Below are positions 24,094 through 31,221 of a stretch of DNA of 64,000 nt, piece after piece; within the stretch, counting starts at the first letter, position 1; every line of letters starts with the position of its first letter. The notes below the pieces were generated by a model. That model did not search any database, was not told the DNA's origin, and saw nothing but the letters and a program-made list of their open reading frames with translations. Origin of the DNA: Chloroflexota bacterium. Lineage in GTDB: Bacteria > Chloroflexota > Anaerolineae > UBA4142. The translations under genes were made by a program, and so were the position numbers. The stretch is from contig JACQYF010000102.1 in assembly GCA_016208315.1 (NCBI GenBank), positions 1-64,000 on the forward strand. Direction: 5' to 3'.

Positions 24094-24471
24094 ATGGCTT
24101 GGTGGCAAACTCAGTTGATCTTGCGCGGCGATACGTTGATTGCCGAGACCTTGAATGACGCGGGCTTGGGCCCGATCCAATTTTCCAGCGACCCGGCCAC
24201 TGCGCCGGAAGGCGAACCGTTGACCGCCATTGTCGTCTCCGGCTATGCGCTGTACGGCGAACTGCGCGGCTATTACGCGCTAGGCGTCGGCCACATGCGT
24301 GTGGATTGGCAAAGCGGCACCGGTTACATGAGCGAGCCAAGCGCCGCGCATCAAGAACCGGCGACGCTCCTCAGCCCCAGACAAAAACAGGCAATCCGTG
24401 AATGGCTGCGCGCCTACAACCCGGCCGCGTGGGAGACGTCGCTCGAGTCGTTCAAGACCAGTCTGAAGTAA
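24094..24471 (+). CDS. Conserved-looking small protein of unknown function
   Basis: 125 residues, soluble, beginning MAWWQTQLILRGDTLIAE. No signal, membrane segment or motif that I recognise. Codon use matches the neighbours and the frame is closed by a proper stop, so it is probably real. It stands alone on the plus strand between two minus-strand operons, and palindromes flank it on both sides. Confidence 0.6.
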   Translation: MAWWQTQLILRGDTLIAETLNDAGLGPIQFSSDPATAPEGEPLTAIVVSGYALYGELRGYYALGVGHMRVDWQSGTGYMSEPSAAHQEPATLLSPRQKQAIREWLRAYNPAAWETSLESFKTSLK

Positions 24472-24552
24472 ACAGTAAACAGTGAACAGTCAACAGTGAA
24501 CAGTCAACAGATCTTGAACTGCTGTTCACCGTTGACTGTTCACTGTTTACTG
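24466..24552. repeat. CAGTAAACAGTGAA palindrome, copy 1
   Basis: The arms are tandem CAGT(A/G/C)AA units and their complement (GTTGACTGTTCACTG), about 30 bp each around AGATCTTGAACTGCTG. It overlaps the ends of both convergent genes: the stop of 24094-24471 and the final codons of the Mrp gene. A related array is at 34722-34826. Confidence 0.9.
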
Positions 24553-25409
24553 ATGACTTGCGCAATCCGCGCGATCGCTCGCCCCGCGACCGTGTCTGGA
24601 TGTTCCAGCACGAACGGGATGCCGCGGTCGGCGGATTCAGCCAACCGGTGATCGAAAGGCACTGCGCCCAGAAACGGGATGCCGAGCGCCGGTGTGCCAT
24701 CGCCAAAGAGCGCACCGACTTGGCCGCAATGGGGGCAAACATAGCCCGCCATGTTTTCGACGTACCCTATTAAATGCGCGCCGGTTTCCTTCGCCAGCGT
24801 GACCGATTTGCTAACGACTAATTGCGATATTGCGGTGGGAATCGTCACGACGATCGTGTCAAGGCCCGGGACGAGCTTGGCGACATTTGGGAATCGTTCG
24901 GGACCGGGCGGCAAGTCGAGCAAGAGATACTCCAGCTCGCCCCAGGTAGTATCGGAGATCATTTCGCGCAAGACGTTGATCTCCATCATCCCCAGCCAGA
25001 CGTATTGCTCGTCCGCCAATCCACCCGATGTCTGCCATTTGACGGGCGTGTCATCACGCGGCAGCATCAAGTCCATGGACATGACTTGAACGCCCGCGGC
25101 GCCCAACGCCGGCATTACCGCGCCGCCGGCGATTCGCAAACTCTGCTGGCGCGCGCCCAGCATCTTGGCGAGCGTCGGGCCATTGATGTCCGCATCCACC
25201 GCGCCGACACGTTTCCCTTGCATCGTCAACGCCGCGGCGAGATTCGCGGTCAAAGACGATTTGCCCACGCCCCCCTTGCCGCTCATCACCGCGATCACGT
25301 GCCGCACGCTCGCCAGGCGCGCCGTGAGCCGCGCACGATGTTGCGCGAGTTGTTCGACGATGCGCGAGTCGTCGCCGTAACCGGCGAGATCACGATACGT
25401 TTTTGGCAT
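24540..25409 (-). CDS. mrp: Mrp/NBP35-family P-loop ATPase
   Basis: 289 residues from MPKTYRDLAGYG. The deviant Walker A (MSGKGGVGKSSLTANLA) and the family motif SMDLMLP...VKWQTSGG mark an Mrp/ApbC protein that carries and transfers Fe-S clusters. The C-terminal ENMAGYVCPHCGQ holds the CXXC that binds the bridging cluster. Mrp proteins often occur with NifX-like proteins and ferredoxins, both of which are encoded within 5 kb. Confidence 0.92.
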   Translation of the reverse strand: MPKTYRDLAGYGDDSRIVEQLAQHRARLTARLASVRHVIAVMSGKGGVGKSSLTANLAAALTMQGKRVGAVDADINGPTLAKMLGARQQSLRIAGGAVMPALGAAGVQVMSMDLMLPRDDTPVKWQTSGGLADEQYVWLGMMEINVLREMISDTTWGELEYLLLDLPPGPERFPNVAKLVPGLDTIVVTIPTAISQLVVSKSVTLAKETGAHLIGYVENMAGYVCPHCGQVGALFGDGTPALGIPFLGAVPFDHRLAESADRGIPFVLEHPDTVAGRAIARIAQVISKQ

Positions 25410-25462
25410 ATCAGTGGGCTTGCGGGTAATAGATAGTGCTGCTTGCTTTGTGACTAGGCGCG

Positions 25463-26359
25463 TCACTCGACGCGATCTAGAAATGATGTCAGCACCTGTA
25501 GATAGCGCTCTGTTTCCTCAAGGTGCGGCATGTGCGCACTGTTCTCAAAAATTACCCACTCGGAACCGGCGATGCCTCGATGCAGCGCCTCCGTCATGGC
25601 AGGCGTTGCCTCATCGTACCGGCCGCCGAGGACCAGCGTGGGCCAGGGAATCTCATGCAGCCGATTCGAAACATCCCAGTCCCTGAGAGTTCCGGTCACA
25701 TGGAACTCGCTCGCACCCCACATGGTGCTGTACACTTGCTGATTCTGCACGTACTTTTCGAGAGCCCGGTTCAAGGGATCCGGCCAGGGATCAAGGCGGC
25801 AGATATGACGCCGATAAAAGACCGTCATCCCTTCCTGGTACGCGGGATCATCGGTGGTACCCGCGTCCTCATGCTGCCGCAAAGTCGCTTGCACGTCGGG
25901 CGGGAGTTGGGCGCGCAGACGATTGATCTCGGTGACCCATAGGGGCATGCTGGCGAGCGAATCCGCCAGGATCAAGCTCGCCAAGCCGGCTGGCTGCGTC
26001 AACGCATATTCCATCGCCAGCATCCCACCCCACGATTGACCCAACAGATGGACGCGCTCCAGTCCGAGAGCGCGCCGTATGACGCCCAATTCCTCGACGA
26101 ACAATGGCACCGTCCACATCGTGGGATCATGGGGTTGATCCGAGTTGCCACACCCGAGTTGATCATAGAAGATGACCCGCCGACCCGTAGCGGCAATGGC
26201 TTCCAACGGCTCTAGGTAGTCATGTGGGAATCCGGGGCCACCGTGCAAGCACAGCAGCGGTAACTTTCCTGGAGTTTCCCGCTCGCCGACGATCCGATAC
26301 CAGACCTTATATCCTCGGAACAAGACCGAGCCTTCATGGGTTGGCATTTCCGTGTTCAT
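25463..26359 (-). CDS. Proline iminopeptidase-family alpha/beta hydrolase
   Basis: 298 residues. HGGPGFPHDYL (oxyanion region), the nucleophile elbow GQSWGGML, and the late acid/His region (GRYDEATPAM, NSAHMPHLE) form the S33 catalytic triad. It is cytoplasmic, without a signal peptide. It probably releases N-terminal residues from peptides, but the family also contains esterases and amide hydrolases. It is unrelated in function to its neighbours as far as can be seen. Confidence 0.88.
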   Translation of the reverse strand: MNTEMPTHEGSVLFRGYKVWYRIVGERETPGKLPLLCLHGGPGFPHDYLEPLEAIAATGRRVIFYDQLGCGNSDQPHDPTMWTVPLFVEELGVIRRALGLERVHLLGQSWGGMLAMEYALTQPAGLASLILADSLASMPLWVTEINRLRAQLPPDVQATLRQHEDAGTTDDPAYQEGMTVFYRRHICRLDPWPDPLNRALEKYVQNQQVYSTMWGASEFHVTGTLRDWDVSNRLHEIPWPTLVLGGRYDEATPAMTEALHRGIAGSEWVIFENSAHMPHLEETERYLQVLTSFLDRVE

Positions 26360-26373
26360 CGTGTCGTTCCCCC

Positions 26374-28113
26374 CTATTTCGTCCCTACTTCCTTGAAATA
26401 CCCGCTCGCCCCTTGCGACTGCGCCGTGTAGAATTCCTTGATTTTCTTGAGCATGAGATCAGCTACGTTGAAGGTGATCGTCGTGAGACCATCTGCTTTC
26501 GCCATGCTCTCGACCATGCCGCGCACCATTTGCCGCTCGAACGGCGGCACGCGCTTCAAACGCTCCTCGGCATCTGCGGTCCAGGCAACATCGCCCTTGC
26601 CGTCAGCCGCAGTGTCTCCGTCATCGGCCGCGTAGCCCAATCGCTTCGACACCTCGATCATCACGTCCACCGTGACGGTATCCATCCCGTGCTCGCGCGC
26701 GTAACGCTCCATCGCCAGCATTGCAATGGGGCGAATAAAGACCGGCACGCGGTCATTCAGACGCTGTATGGCCTCTTCGGTCCAGTTGAAGATACTTTCG
26801 TGCGGCGAGAATTCTTCGATGGGCGACCGCGCAAACTTGCGCGCGTCCGAAATCTTGCGATCCACGTCTTGCTCCAACCCCATCAAGTGTCTGACCGAGG
26901 GCGGCAGCATACCCTTGAGCACGCTGTTCAGGATTTCGAGTGTGACGCGTTCATAGCCCTCTTTGCGGGCAAACTCTTCCACCGATGCCTTGGCCATCGC
27001 CTGCGCGAACGGCGGCGCGCGCATCACCAATTTGATCGCGTCCGGGTCCCAGTCGAGTGGCTGTTCTTCGTATTCCTCTAGCACCGGCACGTCGAACGGC
27101 TTGGCGTCCACCGCGCCCACCATGAGAATCGCGCACGGCGCAAGGCGCAGTAGGTTCTCAGCCGTCGCGCCCATATCCGCGCCGTCCACGTGATGCGCTC
27201 CGTAGCGGGCCATCACGAGCAGCGTGGGCTTGGTCTGTTCGATGTGCTCCAGAATTTTTGCGAACGGCTTGCCGACCAGCACCGTCGAAGTGATCTCGAC
27301 ATTTTCCTCTGCGGCCAGCTTGTCCGCGCGCAAGAGGTTCGCCTCGCACACCCTTTTTAGCCCGCGGTCAATGATGTTGTTGTGCAACTCTTCCTGCTCT
27401 TCGAATTTAAAGACCTTGCCCGCCTGCGCGGAGAGCACGTAGCGAATCGAGTTGAACGCGGCATAGTGATAGAACGGGTCAAAGGCCGATACCACGTCAA
27501 TCGAGCACATGAATTGCTTGGCGATGCGGATCGCCTTGCGGAGCGCGACGTAGGAATACGCGCTGCCGTCCACCGCGACCAAGATGCGCCCGTTGCGAAT
27601 CGAACGGTCATCTTTCGCGATCAACATATCAGTCGTGATGAGGCGAGACAGGCGGCTGACCACCGAGCCGAGGACGCTCACTTTGACGCGCCCCAGCCCG
27701 TGCGCGCCCATGACGACCAGGTCGTAATCGCTCGAGTTGATGTCCTTGGCCAACTGCTCAAAGTGAATGCCTTCCATCAGCTTGCGCTCGATTTGCACGT
27801 TGGCCTCCTCGCCGCGTTTCGCCAACACGTCGAGGAACGAATCGGAGATGAGGATGAGTCCCTGCTCGATCAGCTTGTCGTGGATGTTGCGCTGCTTTTT
27901 GATCTCTTCGGGCGTCTGGAACCGCGCGGGCAGGCCCGCTTCGAGTTGGCGAAAGCGGTCGTCGTGCAGGCGCGCCGCGTAGACGTGATTGCCGACCAGG
28001 GTGCTGCCCCAGGCGCGCGCGAACTCGATGCCCCAATTGATGCCTGCGCGGCACAATTCCGAGTTGTCAATCGGGAGCAGTATTTTTTTGTATACGGGAA
28101 CAATGTCGGACAT
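26374..28113 (-). CDS. Tandem universal stress protein domains fused to three PCP_red domains
   Basis: 579 residues. Two Usp domains (about 8-165 and 168-340; KKILLPIDNSELC..., GRILVAVDGSAYSY...), each with the DXS-type start. The first keeps a GAHGLGRVKVSVLGSVVSRL nucleotide loop; the second has a degenerate MARYGAHHVDGADMGATAENLL. Then three PCP_red repeats (about 355-400, 440-485 and 515-560), starting WDPDAIKLVMRAPPF, NWTEEAIQRLNDRVP and AWTADAEERLKRVPP. This is a striking architecture. It lies downstream of the cytochrome oxidase cluster and near the two other PCP_red genes. The role is unknown; a stress-linked tetrapyrrole or cofactor function is only a guess. Confidence 0.85.
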   Translation of the reverse strand: MSDIVPVYKKILLPIDNSELCRAGINWGIEFARAWGSTLVGNHVYAARLHDDRFRQLEAGLPARFQTPEEIKKQRNIHDKLIEQGLILISDSFLDVLAKRGEEANVQIERKLMEGIHFEQLAKDINSSDYDLVVMGAHGLGRVKVSVLGSVVSRLSRLITTDMLIAKDDRSIRNGRILVAVDGSAYSYVALRKAIRIAKQFMCSIDVVSAFDPFYHYAAFNSIRYVLSAQAGKVFKFEEQEELHNNIIDRGLKRVCEANLLRADKLAAEENVEITSTVLVGKPFAKILEHIEQTKPTLLVMARYGAHHVDGADMGATAENLLRLAPCAILMVGAVDAKPFDVPVLEEYEEQPLDWDPDAIKLVMRAPPFAQAMAKASVEEFARKEGYERVTLEILNSVLKGMLPPSVRHLMGLEQDVDRKISDARKFARSPIEEFSPHESIFNWTEEAIQRLNDRVPVFIRPIAMLAMERYAREHGMDTVTVDVMIEVSKRLGYAADDGDTAADGKGDVAWTADAEERLKRVPPFERQMVRGMVESMAKADGLTTITFNVADLMLKKIKEFYTAQSQGASGYFKEVGTK

Positions 28114-28125
28114 TGTCGCCTCTCT

Positions 28126-28215
28126 TGGAAATTAATCCGCTAATCTCGCGAATCCCAAAGGGACTTTCAGTCTTCGCCAAATATGGTATCCTTCGCGTGG
28201 ATTCGCGGATAACGT
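28126..28215. repeat. ATCCGCTAAT/GATTCGCGGAT palindrome
   Basis: AATCCGCTAATCTCGCGAATC on one side and CGTGGATTCGCGGATAACG on the other surround a centre with AAAGGGACTTTCAGTC. It belongs to the same loose family as 17374-17480 and 52152-52215. Confidence 0.7.
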
Positions 28216-28217
28216 TG

Positions 28218-29060
28218 CTATTTGTTGAACAGTGTTTGCACATCCGCTTGCAGCGTCTCGATGGGCGCGGGGCCGATGTAGGTCTTGACGAGCGTGCCCT
28301 GGCGATTGAATAGAAATGTGGCCGGGATGGCTGGGACGCCGCCGAACGGGTCTGAGATTTGGCGAGCCACTGGGACGACCGGATACGAGACGCGGTGCGA
28401 CTGGATAAACTCAAGCAAAAGCGCCAACTGATTGGGCGCCGCATGGAAATGCACCCCTCCGTCGGCGTGGATGTGGGGCTGCGCCGCCGGTTCGTCCTGG
28501 CGCTCGAAATCCAGCGCGACCCCGACGATCTCGACGCCGCGCGGGTGGTACTCGCGATAGAGCGCGCCAAGCTGCCGCGCTTCGTCTCGGCACGGAACGC
28601 ACCACGCGGCAAAAAAGTTCACCAGGACGATTTTGTCTTCGAGTTGCGTGGCTGCAATCGGCGCGCCGTTCAAATTCGTTTGGGCGGCGAACTGGGCGCG
28701 CGGCAACGGGATCGTCCTGGCGACTGCGCCCGGCTGCATGGCAAAGAATAGGAGCGGAATGAGAGCCACGCCGACCGCGATGTAAACCCGTCGGGGTCCC
28801 AAGCGGGCCGTGATTCGCGCTTGGAAGCGTTCGTATCCTTGCGGATCGAGCGCGCGCGCCAACTGCCAGCCGATAAATCCGACCAGCAGAAAGGGGATGC
28901 TCAGCATGAACAGAACGCTCAGGGAAAGGCCGAATGCGCCGGGCTGACTCGATTGCTCCTGGCAGGTCGGACAGGCAAAGGCCGTCGCCGGGAACAGGAG
29001 CAGAGCCAGCAGCGACAGCACGCTAGCGAGCACGATCAGCTTGAGTATTCGTCGAATCAT
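28218..29060 (-). CDS. Membrane-anchored TlpA/ResA-like thioredoxin
   Basis: 280 residues from MIRRILKLIV. An N-terminal signal is followed by a short CPTCQEQ motif, a second membrane helix (LFMLSIPFLLVGFIGWQLA) and a third (YIAVGVALIPLLFFA). The thioredoxin domain has the active site WCVPCRDE. It acts outside the membrane, likely keeping haem-binding or copper-binding cysteines reduced during maturation of the cytochromes and oxidase encoded upstream. It is the penultimate gene of that cluster. Confidence 0.9.
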   Translation of the reverse strand: MIRRILKLIVLASVLSLLALLLFPATAFACPTCQEQSSQPGAFGLSLSVLFMLSIPFLLVGFIGWQLARALDPQGYERFQARITARLGPRRVYIAVGVALIPLLFFAMQPGAVARTIPLPRAQFAAQTNLNGAPIAATQLEDKIVLVNFFAAWCVPCRDEARQLGALYREYHPRGVEIVGVALDFERQDEPAAQPHIHADGGVHFHAAPNQLALLLEFIQSHRVSYPVVPVARQISDPFGGVPAIPATFLFNRQGTLVKTYIGPAPIETLQADVQTLFNK

Positions 29061-29072
29061 GCACACCTGACT

Positions 29073-29522
29073 TTACCGCGCCGGAAACAAACGGTAGAGC
29101 ATCAAATACACGACGACGCCCGTCGTCGAAACATAGAGCCACAGGGCGAAGGTTTTGCGCGCCAGCGTGCGGTGCGTGCCGAAACGGTTGGTCAGCGCGC
29201 GGTACAACACGATCAAAACCAACGGCACGGTGAGCGCTGCGAGACTGACGTGCGAAAAGAGAATCGCATAATAGACCGGGCGGCTAGGCCCCTGCCCCGC
29301 AAAGGCGACCGACCCAACGTTAAGGTGATAGACGAGATAAGAAATCAAAAAGAGCGCCGAAGTGGCGAGCGCCGACAACATGCAAATCCGATGCGCCTCT
29401 CGCCGCCCGTGGCGAATCAGGTAAAGGCCCACCAGCAGCAACACCGCGCTCGTCGCGTTCAAAAACGCGTTGAGCGTTGGCAAGTGGGCGAGCGTTAATA
29501 GAGCGCGTTCCGGCGAAAACAT
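29073..29522 (-). CDS. DUF420 membrane protein (cytochrome oxidase assembly)
   Basis: 149 residues with four membrane helices and conserved histidines (RHGRREAHRICML, YLVYHLNV, LFSHVSLAAL). DUF420 proteins, including CtaM, are associated with caa3-type oxidase assembly. Here it overlaps the subunit IV gene by one base, which supports that role. Confidence 0.85.
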   Translation of the reverse strand: MFSPERALLTLAHLPTLNAFLNATSAVLLLVGLYLIRHGRREAHRICMLSALATSALFLISYLVYHLNVGSVAFAGQGPSRPVYYAILFSHVSLAALTVPLVLIVLYRALTNRFGTHRTLARKTFALWLYVSTTGVVVYLMLYRLFPAR

Positions 29523-29803
29523 CAGCGCGGCAAATTCCGTTCGAGCAGCAGCGTCGTCGTCAACAGCAGGACGAGGATCAAGGGACCCAGCGCGATCACT
29601 CGAAAGGGCAGTCGCTCGAATTTCAAGTGCATATAGTACGCGGCGACCAACCCCGCCTTGGCGAGCGCGAGCAGCAGCAGGAAAAGCACGCGCACGGCGG
29701 GGGTCGCAATGCTCAAGGCCGCGACCACCTCGATTGCCGTGAGGGCGGCCAAGAGCACGAAAATGCGTATGTAGTTGGGTTTGGCCCGTTGTACATGTTC
29801 CAT
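29522..29803 (-). CDS. Cytochrome c oxidase subunit IV (CtaF/CoxD type)
   Basis: 93 residues, three membrane helices, starting MEHVQRAKPNYIRIF after AGGAGAGC. AKAGLVAAYYMHLKFER is the hallmark of prokaryotic subunit IV. It is a small structural subunit of the oxidase encoded upstream. Confidence 0.9.
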   Translation of the reverse strand: MEHVQRAKPNYIRIFVLLAALTAIEVVAALSIATPAVRVLFLLLLALAKAGLVAAYYMHLKFERLPFRVIALGPLILVLLLTTTLLLERNLPR

Positions 29804-29882
29804 TGCTGCTCTCCTTATGTAGGCACTGTCAGGCTGAGAAACCATATCGCGGGCGATATGGTTGCAGTCAGAAACGCGCCTA

Positions 29883-29977
29883 GTTCGTAGTAAGCGACGT
29901 AGCGCAGTTTGCGGAGTCGCGTCATGCGCGGGCAGGAACGGCACTCCGCAAACACCGCGGCGTGCCGGACTACGAAC
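29883..29977. repeat. GTTCGTAGT palindromic element, copy 2 of 6
   Basis: About 95 bp, starting GTTCGTAGTAAGCGACGTAGCG and ending GTGCCGGACTACGAAC. It occupies the spacer between subunits III and IV of the oxidase operon. An ATATCGCGGGCGATAT stem lies just outside, at about 29844-29860. Confidence 0.9.
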
Positions 29978-30000
29978 GAACGCTCTAGTTTCTGGGTCGG

Positions 30001-30594
30001 CTAGATCAGATACACAATGGTGAACAAGAAAATCCACACGATGTCTACAAAGTGCCAGTACAAGCCCATCAGCTCGACGCCGCTGTGATTCTCCAGCGTG
30101 TATCTGCCACGCAGAGATCCAACCGTCACAAACAAAAGGGTGACCACGCCGCCCAAAACGTGCAGGCCGTGAAACCCGGTGAGCGTAAAGAACGTCGCGC
30201 CAAAGACGCTCGTGCTCGGCGAGGTGCCTTCCGTTAGCAGCGCGCTCCATTCATAGCCCTGAATCGAGACAAAGACGATCCCCAGCAGCATGGTCGCCAG
30301 TAGAAAGCGGGACAATCCGCGGGTGTCGCCGTTCTCGATGGCCGCGAACGCCTTGACCATCGTGACACTGCTGACGATGAGGATGAAGGTGTTCGCGGCG
30401 ACGAGCGGCACGTTGAGTTCTTCGGCGACGATGGGCCATTCAGTCCCGCCAAAGCGCATCGCGAGATAGGCCCCAATGAGTCCGGTAAAGAACATGACCT
30501 CGGAAGCCAGGAACAGCCACATGGCGAACTTGCGCGTGCTCAGTCCAGGGATAGTTGATGGATTGGCTTCCAGGGTTGTGGGCGCGTGTATCAT
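30001..30594 (-). CDS. coxC: Cytochrome c oxidase subunit III
   Basis: 197 residues with five membrane helices (KFAMWLFLASEVMFFTGLIGAYLAMRF, GFHGLHVLGGVV, YWHFVDIVWIFLFTIVYLI). The C-terminal GLYWHFVDIVWIFLF is diagnostic. It belongs with subunits I, II and IV in the same operon. The ATG overlaps the stop of the preceding small gene by 4 bp. Confidence 0.95.
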   Translation of the reverse strand: MIHAPTTLEANPSTIPGLSTRKFAMWLFLASEVMFFTGLIGAYLAMRFGGTEWPIVAEELNVPLVAANTFILIVSSVTMVKAFAAIENGDTRGLSRFLLATMLLGIVFVSIQGYEWSALLTEGTSPSTSVFGATFFTLTGFHGLHVLGGVVTLLFVTVGSLRGRYTLENHSGVELMGLYWHFVDIVWIFLFTIVYLI

Positions 30595-30944
30595 TCTGCC
30601 TCTTTCGTTGATTCTTTGTTGCCACGTCCATCTTTGTGCCTCGTGGCGGTGTCGCCTCCAGTCAGTGGCGAGACCCCCGGCGGGCGCGGGACGTTATCGG
30701 CAAGTTGCGCGGGCATCGGCTTGGACGGCCGCGGGCCGGCGCGCTCGGATGGAATCCTGAGAATCGCGTGGAGATGATTCAGATACAATCCCAGGCCCAG
30801 CGCGGCGGCACCAAAGACAATCGCCGCGACCAACGCGCCGCTGTCTCCCGTCGCTCGAAAATGCGACACCTGGCGCAGCGCATAGCCCGCGCAAAAGACG
30901 ATTCCCGTTGCGATCAGGAATTTGTGGAATGCGACAAGCGACAT
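30591..30944 (-). CDS. Small membrane protein of unknown function in the oxidase operon
   Basis: 117 residues. Two N-terminal helices (AFHKFLIATGIVFCAGYALR and GALVAAIVFGAAALGLGLYLNHL), then a polar, Pro/Arg-rich tail without a fold I can see. The position between CoxA and CoxC suggests an accessory or assembly role; that is inference only. Confidence 0.65.
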   Translation of the reverse strand: MSLVAFHKFLIATGIVFCAGYALRQVSHFRATGDSGALVAAIVFGAAALGLGLYLNHLHAILRIPSERAGPRPSKPMPAQLADNVPRPPGVSPLTGGDTATRHKDGRGNKESTKEAE

Positions 30945-30958
30945 TTCGGCTCACGCGG

Positions 30959-31201
30959 TTACAGCGGCAAAACGATCCGCGTGTCGGTACTAACGACCCC
31001 TTTGACGGTTCGAAGCTTGCCGATGGTCTGCATCATGGCCTGTTGGTCTGCCGCTTCGACAAAGGCGATGACATCTATCGGTCCTGCCAAAAAGTGAACC
31101 GTCTTCACGCCTTCGACCGCGTGCAATGCTTTGTGGATCGCGTTGGCGTCTCCCATTCCGCCTGGAATAGAGATCTGAATGAACACAAATGCCGAAGTCA
31201 T
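30959..31201 (-). CDS. Stand-alone Lrp/AsnC ligand-binding (RAM/ACT-like) domain protein
   Basis: 80 residues after a strong AAGGAGG. The sequence (AFVFIQISIPGGMGDANAIHKAL..., VHFLAGPIDVIAFVEAADQQAMMQTI..., VSTDTRIVL) is the effector domain of Lrp/AsnC regulators without the DNA-binding domain. Such single-domain proteins form oligomers that bind small ligands or pair with full-length regulators. Its place inside a cytochrome oxidase operon is unusual. Confidence 0.85.
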   Translation of the reverse strand: MTSAFVFIQISIPGGMGDANAIHKALHAVEGVKTVHFLAGPIDVIAFVEAADQQAMMQTIGKLRTVKGVVSTDTRIVLPL

Positions 31202-31221
31202 AGTTTCCTCCTTCGTTTGAT

